Source: Comamonas suwonensis
GTDB taxonomy: Bacteria > Pseudomonadota > Gammaproteobacteria > Burkholderiales > Burkholderiaceae_C
Direction: 5' to 3'
Assembly: GCF_012844455.2 (NCBI RefSeq)
Contig: NZ_JABBCQ020000004.1
Coordinates: 186,001-250,000 of the forward strand
DNA length: 64,000 bases
Shown one piece after another: positions 36,053 to 44,751 of the stretch. How positions within the stretch are numbered: position 1 is the first letter of the stretch; the number at the start of each line of letters is the position of its first letter. The notes beneath the pieces were generated by a model that saw only the letters and a list, made by a program, of their open reading frames with translations, was not told the origin of the DNA and did no database searches. A program made the position numbers and the translations under genes.

Positions 36053-36408
36053 AGACCACCATTATCCGCTGCCCCGCACCAAGGCAGTGCAACTGAGGTA
36101 ATCCTTAGGGGCTAGTCAGCGCAGTTCAGCCGCATGCGCAATATCGATACGACCTGAATTGCGCCTATAGCCCGGTTATTCAAACAAACCCTAGGGGTAA
36201 TGCCTGCTATCCGATGTAAGCCTTGCGACATAGATAGCTTGATAATATTTAGTCACATCTATCCGATGTGTTGACTCGCTCCATACCATCCCGGTGCACA
36301 ACACCGCGAAGGTCAAGGACAACATAAGAGCGCTTTTTTGAGTGCGCAGATCGCGCCATCCAGGCAAGCTGCTCTGATCCATGTGTGTTTTTCTGACTTC
36401 CCGCGTTC
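36053..36408. other. Divergent regulatory region between LysR and TRAP system 2
   Basis: A 356-base gap, AT-richer than its flanks, with no convincing small gene (a 63-codon minus-strand frame has no ribosome-binding site). It contains the direct repeats CTATCCGATGT at 36207-36217 and 36259-36269, 52 bases apart, a related inverted copy ACATAGATAG at 36229-36238, and two CCT(T)AGGGG(C/T) boxes near 36106 and 36190. Confidence 0.6.
36254..36270. promoter_or_regulatory. Candidate LysR operator
   Basis: CACATC-TATCC-GATGTG is a perfect 6-5-6 dyad, the size expected for a LysR-type recognition half-site pair. It overlaps the second CTATCCGATGT repeat. It lies ~200 bases from the LysR start and ~140 from the dctQ start. 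Confidence 0.5.
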
Positions 36409-36972
36409 ATGTCCTCCACTCCTCCCGAGACCGATGGTGCGGCCGATACCGGCACTCGCCCGGATGAGCCTCGCTCCCTTTGCATCGAAGACTGGCTGAC
36501 GGTGATCATCATGGCGGCCCTCGCCTTGATCACCTTTGCCAATGTTCTGGTGCGCTATTTCACCAACTCCTCCTTTGCCTGGACCGAAGAGATCTCCGTC
36601 TTTCTGATGATCTTGCTGGCTCTGGTTGCAGGTTCTGCCGCCGTGGCGCGCAACCTGCACATTCGCATCGAATTCTTTGCCGATGGTGGCTCTCTGGCCC
36701 GCCGCAAAGCACTGGCGCGCTTTGGCTCGCTGATGATGGCGCTGCTGTTCGCCCTGATCGCCGTGCTCAGCGTGCGCGTGGTCTGGGACGACTTCCGCTA
36801 CGAAGAAACCTCACCCGGCATTGGCTTGCCGCAGTGGTGGTATTCCATCTGGCTGCCTGTCGTCTCTGCCCTGATCACTCTGCGCGCTCTGGGTCTGTTC
36901 ATTCGCCAGGGCAAGCCCGGAGCGTTCAGCGAAGAGCCCGTTGAAAAAGACCACAGCAAGGAGATCGCATGA
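36409..36972 (+). CDS. TRAP transporter small permease subunit (DctQ), system 2
   Basis: A 187-residue membrane protein with four helices after a polar ~25-residue N-terminus. ANVLVRYFTNSSFAWTEEIS after helix 1 is the DctQ hallmark. It overlaps the dctM start by four bases. Weak ribosome-binding site, so the start is less certain. Confidence 0.87.
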   Translation: MSSTPPETDGAADTGTRPDEPRSLCIEDWLTVIIMAALALITFANVLVRYFTNSSFAWTEEISVFLMILLALVAGSAAVARNLHIRIEFFADGGSLARRKALARFGSLMMALLFALIAVLSVRVVWDDFRYEETSPGIGLPQWWYSIWLPVVSALITLRALGLFIRQGKPGAFSEEPVEKDHSKEIA

Positions 36973-38267
36973 TTGCTACCTTGCTGTTTGTGGCCTTCCT
37001 CGGCCTGATGTTTATTGGCGTGCCCATTGGTGCGGCACTGGGCTTGGCCGGAGCCACCGCGATTGCCCTGGCCAATGCCGATACCCAATGGTTTGGCCTG
37101 CTGGCCGTGCCGCAGAACTTCTACGCTGGCCTGGGCAAATATCCGCTGCTGGCCATTCCCATGTTTGTGCTGGTGGGCTCGATCTTTGACCGCTCCGGTG
37201 TGGCACTGCGGCTGGTCAACTTTGCCGTGGCGATTGTGGGGCGCGGTCCCGGCATGCTGCCTCTGGTCGCCATTGCCGTGGCCATGTTTCTGGGCGGCAT
37301 CTCGGGCTCTGGCCCGGCCAATGCGGCTGCCGTGGGCGGCGTGATGATTGCGGCCATGAGCCGCGCCGGCTACCCCAAGAGCTTCTCGGCCAGTGTGGTC
37401 GGCGCAGCAGCGGCCACCGACATTCTGATTCCCCCCTCGGTCGCCTTCATCATCTACTCCGTGCTGGTACCCGGTGCCTCCGTGCCTGCGCTCTTTGCAG
37501 CGGGCATGATCCCCGGCATTCTGGCGGGCGTGGCGCTCATCATTCCCGCCGTGTGGATGGCGCGCAAGCACAAGATGGGCGCACTCGAGGCATCCATGCC
37601 CCGCCCAGAATTCTGGAAAAGTCTGCGCGAAGCGGCCTGGGGTCTGGCAGCGCCGGTGCTGATTCTGGGTGGCATGCGCATGGGCTGGTTCACACCCACA
37701 GAAGCCGCCGTGGTCGCCGTGTTCTACGGTCTGTTCGTGGGCATGGTGATTCACCGCACCATCGGCGTGCGCGACCTGTTCCCCATCTTGCGTGAGGCGG
37801 GTGAGCTGTCCGCCATCATCTTGCTGGTGGTCTCGTTGGCCGGTATTTTTGCCTTCTCGCTGTCCACACTGGGCGTGATTGATCCGGTGGCAAACGCGAT
37901 CGTTAACTCAGGCCTGGGTGAGTACGGCGTGCTGGGCCTGCTGATCTTGCTGCTGATCACCGTGGGCATGTTCCTGGACGGCATCTCGATCTTCCTGATC
38001 TTTGTGCCGCTGCTGCTGCCCATCATGAATCACTACCAGTGGGATCCCGTCTGGTTCGGCGTGATTCTGACGCTCAAGGTCGCACTGGGCCAATTTACTC
38101 CCCCGCTGGCCGTGAACCTGATGGTCAGCTGCCGTATTGCTGGCGTGCGCATGGAATCCACCGTGCGCTGGGTGGGCTGGATGCTGCTGTCCATGTTCAT
38201 GGTGATGATTCTGGTCATCGCCTTCCCGCAGCTTGCCTTGTGGTTACCGGCAAGACTTGGCTATTGA
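36969..38267 (+). CDS. TRAP transporter large permease subunit (DctM), system 2
   Basis: A 432-residue membrane protein of standard DctM length with about 12 helices. Family blocks include GGISGSGPANAAAVGGVM, AAATDILIPPSVAFIIYS, FTPTEAAVVAVFYGLFVG and FTPPLAVNLMVSCRIAG. It has none of the long insert seen in system 1. Coupled to dctQ by an ATGA overlap, and followed by the binding-protein gene. Confidence 0.92.
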   Translation: MIATLLFVAFLGLMFIGVPIGAALGLAGATAIALANADTQWFGLLAVPQNFYAGLGKYPLLAIPMFVLVGSIFDRSGVALRLVNFAVAIVGRGPGMLPLVAIAVAMFLGGISGSGPANAAAVGGVMIAAMSRAGYPKSFSASVVGAAAATDILIPPSVAFIIYSVLVPGASVPALFAAGMIPGILAGVALIIPAVWMARKHKMGALEASMPRPEFWKSLREAAWGLAAPVLILGGMRMGWFTPTEAAVVAVFYGLFVGMVIHRTIGVRDLFPILREAGELSAIILLVVSLAGIFAFSLSTLGVIDPVANAIVNSGLGEYGVLGLLILLLITVGMFLDGISIFLIFVPLLLPIMNHYQWDPVWFGVILTLKVALGQFTPPLAVNLMVSCRIAGVRMESTVRWVGWMLLSMFMVMILVIAFPQLALWLPARLGY

Positions 38268-38271
38268 CCTG

Positions 38272-38345
38272 CCACCTCCCCTATCTCGCTTCGCGGGAAG
38301 GGGACGACACCAGCGCGGTGTCTGCTGAGATAGGCCGTGCTTATT
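38272..38345. repeat. Comamonadaceae-type GC-rich intergenic repeat, copy 1
   Basis: The stretch CACCTCCCCTATCTCGCTTC, GCGGGAAGGGGACGAC and ACCAGCGCGGTGTCTGC has paired CCCC/GGGG blocks around a CGCTTCGCG hairpin. It resembles the copy at 39450-39530. I recall very similar C-rich spacers in other Comamonadaceae. Confidence 0.45.
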
Positions 38346-38406
38346 CAATGTGCAATGCATCCAACAAGCAACGCATTTTTTCGTTTCTAAAAGGGAGACA
38401 AACCAA

Positions 38407-39444
38407 ATGAAACTTCGTACCTTCCTCGCCTCCGCCGTGGCTACGGCTGCCGCTCTGGCTTTCGCATCGCCCATGGCCATGGCACAGACCAAGTACAAGA
38501 GTGAATACCGCATGTCGCTGGTGCTGGGCACGGCCTTCCCCTGGGGTAAGGGTGGCGAGCTGTGGGCCGACAAGGTGCGCGAACGCACGCAAGGCCGTAT
38601 CAACATCAAGCTCTACCCCGGCACATCGCTGGTGCAGGGCGATCAGACGCGCGAATTCTCCGCACTGCGCCAGGGCGTGATCGACATGGCCGTGGGCTCG
38701 ACCATTAACTGGTCACCCCAGGTCAAGTCGCTGAACCTGTTCTCCATGCCCTTCCTCTTCCCCAACTTCAAGGCCGTGGATGCCGTGACCCAGGGCGAAG
38801 TGGGCCAGGAAATCTTCACGACGCTGGAAAAAAGCGGCGTTGTGCCACTGGCCTGGGGTGAGAACGGCTACCGTGAAATCTCCAACTCCAAGCACGCCAT
38901 CAAGACGCCTGCCGACTTGAAGGGCATGAAGATCCGCGTCGTCGGCTCACCCCTGTTCCTGGACACCTTCACCGCACTGGGCGCCAACCCCACGCAGATG
39001 AGCTGGGCCGATGCCCAGCCCGCCATGGCCAGCGGCGCCGTGGACGGCCAGGAGAACCCGATTGGCGTCTACATGGCCGCCAAGCTGCAGTCCGTGGGCC
39101 AGAAGCACCTGACCATGTGGGGCTATATGAACGACCCGCTGATCTTCGTCGTCAACAAGGATGTGTGGGCCAGCTGGACGCCTGCTGACCAGGCCATCGT
39201 CAAACAAGCCGCGCTGGACGCAGCCAAGGAAGAAGTCGCCATCGCCCGCAAGGGTCTGGTTGAGGCCGACAAGCCCTTGCTCAAAGACCTGGCCGGTCTG
39301 GGCGTGACCGTTACCACACCCAACGCCGCCGAGCGCGAAGCCTTTGTGAAGGCCACCCGCCCGGTGTTCGACAAGTGGAAGAGCCAGATCGGCGCACCTC
39401 TGGTGGACAAGGCCGAAAAAGCCATCGCTGCCAGCCAGAAGTAA
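38407..39444 (+). CDS. TRAP transporter solute-binding protein (DctP), system 2
   Basis: A 345-residue periplasmic protein with a Sec signal (MKLRTFLASAVATAAALAFA). Ligand-binding arginine region: KGMKIRVVGSPLFLDTFTAL; other DctP blocks are ALRQGVIDMAVGSTINWSP and GAVDGQENPIGVYM. GGGAG nine bases upstream supports the ATG at 38407; the frame extends 19 codons further without a site. As the last gene of a Q-M-P operon it has a 139-base spacer of its own. Substrate unknown, probably a carboxylate. Confidence 0.9.
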   Translation: MKLRTFLASAVATAAALAFASPMAMAQTKYKSEYRMSLVLGTAFPWGKGGELWADKVRERTQGRINIKLYPGTSLVQGDQTREFSALRQGVIDMAVGSTINWSPQVKSLNLFSMPFLFPNFKAVDAVTQGEVGQEIFTTLEKSGVVPLAWGENGYREISNSKHAIKTPADLKGMKIRVVGSPLFLDTFTALGANPTQMSWADAQPAMASGAVDGQENPIGVYMAAKLQSVGQKHLTMWGYMNDPLIFVVNKDVWASWTPADQAIVKQAALDAAKEEVAIARKGLVEADKPLLKDLAGLGVTVTTPNAAEREAFVKATRPVFDKWKSQIGAPLVDKAEKAIAASQK

Positions 39445-39449
39445 TTTCC

Positions 39450-39530
39450 CCCTGAACCGCTTTGCGGCTTCCCCCTGAGGGGGACGGCGCCTTCGCCGCG
39501 AGGCGGCTCTTGCTCGCCACCCCTGACCTG
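39450..39530. repeat. Comamonadaceae-type GC-rich intergenic repeat, copy 2
   Basis: TCCCCCTGAACCGCTTTGCGG, CTTCCCCCTGAGGGGGACGG and CGCCTTCGCCGCGAGGCGGC form nested hairpins after the binding-protein gene. Similar in composition and order to the copy at 38272. Confidence 0.5.
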
Positions 39531-39564
39531 CGCCGCGCCAGTTTCATCACGCCGCAGATAGTAC

Positions 39565-39600
39565 AAATCCCCGCCCAGTTCACTGGAGCGGGGATTTTTT
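39565..39600 (+). terminator. Rho-independent terminator of TRAP system 2
   Basis: AAATCCCCGC and GCGGGGATTT arms (10 bases, perfect), 13-base loop, T run of six. It lies 120 bases past the binding-protein stop, after the GC-rich repeat. Confidence 0.88.
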
Positions 39601-39606
39601 ATGGCT

Positions 39607-39708
39607 ATGAATATCAAAGCTGTCAGCGCCTGATATGGAATGATTTCAGAATCAAAACATATCAAACGCTTTATTTTTCATGCGCAAGCAGCTTTCAATT
39701 CAATAGCA
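39607..39708. repeat. Dispersed intergenic repeat, long-spacer copy
   Basis: ATATCAAAGCTGTCAGCGCC at the left and GCGCAAGCAGCTTTCAATTC at the right are approximate inverted copies around a ~50-base AT-rich spacer. Same core as the other dispersed copies. Confidence 0.5.
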
Positions 39709-39709
39709 C

Positions 39710-40651
39710 TTAGATGGGCGACACCAAGGGCTTGCCATCCAGATGGCTGCGCATATTGGCGATGAACCGGTCCACAGAGTTCTGCACCGCCTCGGGCGAC
39801 CAGCCCCCCACATGGGGCGTCAGCACTACCGAATCAAGGTCCATCAGCTCCGGCGGCGGCAACGGCTCGCTTTCGTACACATCCAGGCCGGCACCGGCCA
39901 CACGGCCTTCGCGCACAGCTTCAGCCAGCGCCTGGGTATCGACCACCGAGCCGCGTGCGATGTTGACTAAAACGCCCTTTTCGCCCAACGCACTCAACAC
40001 CTCGGCATTGATCAAGTGCTTGGTTCCGGCTCCGCCAGGCGTCGCCACCAGCAACACATCGGCCCAGGCAGCCAGCGCCAGCAGATCGCCGAAGTACTGA
40101 TGGCTGACACCATCGCGTGGCTGGCGGTTGTGATAGCCGATGGACATGTCAAACGCTGCCGCACGCTTGGCGATTTTTGCGCCAATGGTGCCTAGACCCA
40201 CGACCCCCAGACGCTTGCCAGAGACATTGGCTGGCAGCGGCATGGCCGAGCGCCAGATGCCTGCGCGCGTGGCCTTGTCCAGCTTGACGATGCCGCGGAC
40301 GGCCGCAATCAGCAGGCCCATGGCGTGATCAGCCACGCACTCGTCATTCGTGCCCGCACCGTTGCCTACGGCAATGCCATGCGCCTTGGCATAGGCCACG
40401 TCAATGTTCTCGTAGCCCGCCCCCATGGCGCAGACCAGCGAAAGCTTGGGCATGCGCTGCATCTGCGCGGCGGACAAGCCCGTTGCGCCAATCGTGCAAA
40501 CGCATTGCACGCGTGCGCCATGGGCGGCAATCGCTGCTTCGGCCTGATCGGCCTCGGGCGCGTAGATCACGTCAAAGTCGGGGAAGGTCTGCACCATCTG
40601 TTCAAGATGGGCAGGGACTTGCAAATTCAGAACGAGCAGGACTGGCTTCAT
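39710..40651 (-). CDS. D-isomer-specific 2-hydroxyacid dehydrogenase
   Basis: A 313-residue NAD(P)-dependent dehydrogenase. The dinucleotide site is GVVGLGTIG, and the catalytic triad is visible as NIARGSVVD (Arg), AGLDVYESEP (Glu) and LTPHVGGW (His). It reduces glyoxylate, hydroxypyruvate or another 2-oxoacid; which one cannot be told. ATG at 40651 (MKPVLLVLN) is chosen; a TTG three codons upstream also lacks a ribosome-binding site. Stand-alone gene. Confidence 0.88.
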   Translation of the reverse strand: MKPVLLVLNLQVPAHLEQMVQTFPDFDVIYAPEADQAEAAIAAHGARVQCVCTIGATGLSAAQMQRMPKLSLVCAMGAGYENIDVAYAKAHGIAVGNGAGTNDECVADHAMGLLIAAVRGIVKLDKATRAGIWRSAMPLPANVSGKRLGVVGLGTIGAKIAKRAAAFDMSIGYHNRQPRDGVSHQYFGDLLALAAWADVLLVATPGGAGTKHLINAEVLSALGEKGVLVNIARGSVVDTQALAEAVREGRVAGAGLDVYESEPLPPPELMDLDSVVLTPHVGGWSPEAVQNSVDRFIANMRSHLDGKPLVSPI

Positions 40652-40753
40652 GGCAGACAAAACGATCGCGAAGCGCTAAGCATTCGCAATCCGAAGAACG
40701 GTAGAAGCTGCATTGTGGAGCGCCTGGGCAAGCCATATCGCTCACACCAGCAT

Positions 40754-42235
40754 TCACCCCGAAGTCTGCTGCTGAACTGGGGTCTCAGGCGGCTTGGCGG
40801 TCTTTGCCTTGCTGAAATAAGCCACCTCGCCCTTGGGCAAAATCCGCACCACCCGCCGCGACTGCAAAACAATGCATACCTGCTCCGGCGTCATTACCGG
40901 AGCAAGCACTGTCCCAATATGAGTGGCGATGACCTTCATCAGCCCATCGCGGCGAACGGGGCGATTGCTGGTCATTTTTTTCAACGACAGCTCTACCCGC
41001 TTGGCAATGTGACTAACGCTGTGTCTGGGTTTCGCGGCCACCGGTTTCACCACTTGGGGTTTGATCGCCGTCTTGGGCTTGATGACAGCCTTTTCTAAGG
41101 CAAGCACTGACAGTGCTGGTGCTTGCGCAGCATTGACCACAGACTCTGCAGAAGCTGCCCGTTGCACAGGGTCAGGACAGCGGTAACGCAGGTTACGGCC
41201 ATCCACATCAAGCATCACCGTGCCATAAAGCTGCAGCACCCGGCAAGCCTTGCGCGCCAAATCTTGCCTGTCTGCTACAGGCTCTGTGATCAGCCCCTCC
41301 GTCAGCGTCAGCAATGCCTCCCAGCTCGCAGGGCGCTGATTCGCCGCCATCAGGCTCAAGGCATCCTTGGCTCGGAATGCAATGCGTGCAGAAGTGGGGT
41401 CAGCAACAAGCGTCGTCTCAACCGGCACAAGCTTGGGCCTGGACAGCGTTATGAGCACTTTTTTATCGACCGGAGCCGGCTTTTTCTTCTGAGCCTGAGC
41501 AGGCTTCACAACTGGCACGACAGGCGTTGCAGGAGTGGCCAGCGTGGGCGGCTTTCGGTACTCGCTGCGCGTGGCCTGGAAATCCAGCTTACGCGCATGC
41601 TCCAGCATGGGCTCGTAGCCCTTGTCGTTGGACACCACCACAAAGCGCGCATCAGGCTGCCTTGCCATCAAGTAGCCCGCGTAGTAGCTCAGCTGAAAAT
41701 CCAGCGCGTTCTTGCCCGCGCCTGTGCGCTCTACCAGCGTCACGCTGTTCGCGCCATAGGCTCGTTTGTGTTGTTCCGCATCCACCCGCTGCGCCGGTGC
41801 GTGAAACAGCCAGACATCTGTTCCGTCAGGCAGCAGCTTCTTTAGCGCCTCTGCATCCGGGCTCACATTCTCGCAATCCACCAGCAGGTGAACTTTGGGG
41901 CACGAAGGCAGCAATTCCGGCAGCTTAGCAGGGTGCTTCTGCGCATTCTTGATGAGCTTTTTCTCCACCGCCTCTTCAAGATCAATTCCTGTGCGATCGG
42001 CAATCTGCAGCAGGTATAGAAACACGTCCGCGATTTCATCAGAGACCTTTTCCCGGTCTGCAGGTTCTTGGGTCAAGGTATGGGATTGCTCTGTCGTCAA
42101 CCACTGAAAAATCTCCAGCAGCTCGGCAGACTCCACCATCAAGGCCATCGCCAGATTCTTGGGCGAATGAAAAGACTGCCACTCTCTGGATGCTGCAAAG
42201 TCGCGCAATCTTTTCTGCATGGCCTTGATGTTCAT
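40754..42235 (-). CDS. Fusion of MazG-like nucleotide pyrophosphohydrolase and PIN_7-like nuclease domain
   Basis: A 493-residue three-part protein. Residues 1-105 are a MazG-like (RS21-C6/dCTP pyrophosphatase type) all-helical domain with the metal motifs E35-xx-E38 (VESAELLEIFQW) and E67-xx-D70 (SDEIADVFLYLLQIAD). Residues ~114-230 are a PIN-like domain (KVHLLVDCENVSPD; GAGKNALDFQLSYYAGYLMA; FVVVSNDKGYEPM) with acidic residues at 120, 122, 179 and 204. The C-terminal ~260 residues have a Pro/Lys/Ala linker and two compact helical segments (about 285-365 and 400-470) that could bind nucleic acid. The junction is in frame with no internal start or ribosome-binding site. Such domains are usually separate proteins. 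Confidence 0.82.
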   Translation of the reverse strand: MNIKAMQKRLRDFAASREWQSFHSPKNLAMALMVESAELLEIFQWLTTEQSHTLTQEPADREKVSDEIADVFLYLLQIADRTGIDLEEAVEKKLIKNAQKHPAKLPELLPSCPKVHLLVDCENVSPDAEALKKLLPDGTDVWLFHAPAQRVDAEQHKRAYGANSVTLVERTGAGKNALDFQLSYYAGYLMARQPDARFVVVSNDKGYEPMLEHARKLDFQATRSEYRKPPTLATPATPVVPVVKPAQAQKKKPAPVDKKVLITLSRPKLVPVETTLVADPTSARIAFRAKDALSLMAANQRPASWEALLTLTEGLITEPVADRQDLARKACRVLQLYGTVMLDVDGRNLRYRCPDPVQRAASAESVVNAAQAPALSVLALEKAVIKPKTAIKPQVVKPVAAKPRHSVSHIAKRVELSLKKMTSNRPVRRDGLMKVIATHIGTVLAPVMTPEQVCIVLQSRRVVRILPKGEVAYFSKAKTAKPPETPVQQQTSG

Positions 42236-42276
42236 ACCTGCATCTCCCTCTCTTTATTGAACTTTATGCAACGCCT

Positions 42277-44097
42277 TCAGGCGTCCGTCACCTCAGCTGC
42301 GTTCTGCATATTCCACATGCTGGCGTAGCGCCCGCCTGCAGCCAGCAACTCGTCATGCGTGCCTCGCTCGATGATGCGGCCGCTGTCCATGACCAGAATT
42401 TCATGCGCCTCCACCACGGTGGACAAGCGGTGCGCAATCACCAGCGATGTCTTGCCTTGCGCAGCGCTGCGCAGCTCATTTTGAATGGCGCGTTCATTGG
42501 CACTGTCCAAGGCCGATGTGGCTTCATCAAAAATCAGGATAGGGGGATTTTTCAGCAACGTGCGAGCAATCGCCACGCGCTGCTTTTCACCGCCTGAGAG
42601 CTTGAGGCCGCGTTCACCCACGCGTGTTTCATAACCCTGCGGCGTGGCCTGAATAAAGTCGTGAATACGCGCGGCCTTGGCTGCGGCGACGACCTGATCG
42701 TGTGAAGCACCGGGCTGGCCGTAGGCGATGTTGTACTCCACCGTATCGTTGAACAGCACGGTGTCCTGCGGCACGATGCCTACCGCACGGCGCACACTGG
42801 TTTGGGTCACATCGCGAATATCTTGGCCAGCAATACGCACATGTCCAGCCTGCACGTCATAGAAGCGGAACAACAGACGCGCCAGCGTGCTCTTGCCCGA
42901 GCCAGAGGGTCCCACCACAGCCACCGTTTTTCCCGCCGGAATCGTGAAGTTCACATCGTGCAAGATAGGACGCGCTGGGTCGTACGCAAACTGCACGTTT
43001 TCAAACCGCACTTCAGGCGGTTGATCATTCAGCGGCAGCGGCTGTGCGTTGGGAGCATCAGCCACTTCGCGGTCTTGATCCATCAGCGTGAACATGCGGT
43101 TCAGATCGGTCAGACTCTGCTTGATTTCGCGGTAGATAACGCCCAGGAAATTGAGCGGAATATAGAGCTGAATCATGAAGGCGTTGATCATGACCAGATC
43201 ACCTAAGGTCAGGCGACCATCGACCACACCTTGCGTGGCACGCCACAAAATAGCGACCAGCGCAGTACCAATGATGAGCTGCTGTCCTGCATTGAGCATG
43301 GACAGCGTGGTCTGACTCTTCAGCCGCACGCGGCGCAGCTTTTCCAGGTTTTCGTCGTAGCGGGCAGATTCAAACTCTTCGTTGTTGAAGTACTTGACGG
43401 TCTCGTAGTTCAGCAGCGAATCAATGGCTTTGGTATGCGCTGCAGACTCCTGTGCATTGGCTTCCTTGCGAAAGCGCGTGCGCCATTCGGTCACCGTGAC
43501 GGTGAAGGTGATGTAGAACACCAGCGCTGCCAGCGTAATGATGGCAAACCAGGCATCAAAACGCACCGCCAGGATACCCAGCACCAGCCCCATTTCAATC
43601 AGCGTGGGCAGGATGGAGTACAGCGAGTACGAGATCAGCGATTCCGTGCTGCGCACGCCGCGCTCGATATCGCGTGTCATGCCGCCGGTCTGACGCTCCA
43701 GATGAAAGCGCAGGCTTAACGCATGGAGATGCTGAAAAGTCGAAAGTGCAATCGATCGCGACGTGCCCTGCGTGGCCTTGGCAAAGACCAGATCGCGCAA
43801 CTCGGTAAACATGGTGGTGGAAAAGCGCAGCAGACCATAGGCCAGCAGCAGCCCCACGGGCACAACCAGCACTGCCTGCGCCTGACCGGGCTTGATGTCC
43901 AGCGCATCGACCAGATGCTTAAGCAGGACTGGCACGCCCACATTGGCTAGTTTGGCGCCCAGCATGAACAGCAGCGCCGCCAGCACGCGCCACTTGTATT
44001 GCAGGATGTAGGGGAGAAGACGGCGCAGCGTGGCCGAGTCGGGATTGGGTGCCGCTACTGCGGCTTCTTCAGGGGTTGTATGTGGCCGTGAACGCAT
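42277..44097 (-). CDS. Atm1-type ABC exporter
   Basis: A 606-residue half-transporter of the ATM1/HMT1 family (ABCB7-like), which exports glutathione-linked compounds or supports metal and Fe-S homeostasis. The family signature RDIERGVRSTESLISYSLYS is clear, with six membrane helices over residues ~35-320. NBD motifs: [37 protein letters not shown]. The only plausible start (44097) lies 43 bases inside the end of the upstream lipoprotein gene. Confidence 0.88.
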   Translation of the reverse strand: MRSRPHTTPEEAAVAAPNPDSATLRRLLPYILQYKWRVLAALLFMLGAKLANVGVPVLLKHLVDALDIKPGQAQAVLVVPVGLLLAYGLLRFSTTMFTELRDLVFAKATQGTSRSIALSTFQHLHALSLRFHLERQTGGMTRDIERGVRSTESLISYSLYSILPTLIEMGLVLGILAVRFDAWFAIITLAALVFYITFTVTVTEWRTRFRKEANAQESAAHTKAIDSLLNYETVKYFNNEEFESARYDENLEKLRRVRLKSQTTLSMLNAGQQLIIGTALVAILWRATQGVVDGRLTLGDLVMINAFMIQLYIPLNFLGVIYREIKQSLTDLNRMFTLMDQDREVADAPNAQPLPLNDQPPEVRFENVQFAYDPARPILHDVNFTIPAGKTVAVVGPSGSGKSTLARLLFRFYDVQAGHVRIAGQDIRDVTQTSVRRAVGIVPQDTVLFNDTVEYNIAYGQPGASHDQVVAAAKAARIHDFIQATPQGYETRVGERGLKLSGGEKQRVAIARTLLKNPPILIFDEATSALDSANERAIQNELRSAAQGKTSLVIAHRLSTVVEAHEILVMDSGRIIERGTHDELLAAGGRYASMWNMQNAAEVTDA

Positions 44098-44639
44098 TGT
44101 GGGGAGGTATCGCCTTGCAGGCAGTCTGAAGCGCGGTAAAAGGCTTCTATTTCTATGACGGGAATGGGATCGCCTGCGAATTCTGCCTGCCCCGTTACTT
44201 TTCCGCCAATCAAGCCCAAGGTAAACGGCTGCAGCAGTGTCCTGTCATAGTGACCCGGCCCGCAGGCCATGAAGAACGATGCATCGCGCGGCCAACCCCA
44301 GAACACCTTGGGACTGAGTTCTGCATACAGCATGACCACGCAGTCGCGCCCTCCTTTAACGGCCTCGATCGTGCGCAAACCTCCACCCCAGCAAACGCGC
44401 TGCCCCTTTGCGCTGGCAGCCAGTGCTTGCGTGGGAACGAGTGCCGAAAATGCCCCCTCCTGAGCCTCTTCGTCCGTCAATCGATCAGGATGGCAGGATG
44501 TCTGCTCGGCTATGCCGCTCAAGCCTTGCAACGGCTGCGATACAGAATCGTTTTTCTGATCGGATACAACGGGAGAAATGCCGCAGCCCGCCAGCACTAA
44601 GCACAAAACCCCATACATCGACCACGAAAGCAGATTCAT
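44055..44639 (-). CDS. Putative Slp-like outer-membrane lipoprotein
   Basis: A 194-residue lipoprotein with lipobox LVLAGC (Cys ~19). The mature part has the order GGGLRTIEAVKGGRDCVVML, FFMACGPGHYD, FTLGLIGGKVTGQ, PVIEIEAFYRASDC, which weakly recalls the Slp/YeaY starvation lipoproteins (GG...N, RF, GxVxG, YP). Unusual are several Cys residues, which could form disulfides. ATG at 44639 has AGGTGG five bases upstream. It overlaps the Atm1-type exporter by 43 bases and should be co-translated. Confidence 0.6.
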   Translation of the reverse strand: MNLLSWSMYGVLCLVLAGCGISPVVSDQKNDSVSQPLQGLSGIAEQTSCHPDRLTDEEAQEGAFSALVPTQALAASAKGQRVCWGGGLRTIEAVKGGRDCVVMLYAELSPKVFWGWPRDASFFMACGPGHYDRTLLQPFTLGLIGGKVTGQAEFAGDPIPVIEIEAFYRASDCLQGDTSPQCVHGHIQPLKKPQ

Positions 44640-44751
44640 AGTTACCACCTACTCACTTTCCTGAACCGGCGTCATTGGTATTTCCCAACAACATAGTAGA
44701 AACCCGAAGTTGAAGCACAATTCCACCTTTACCTCTGTGCCTGCGACATCC

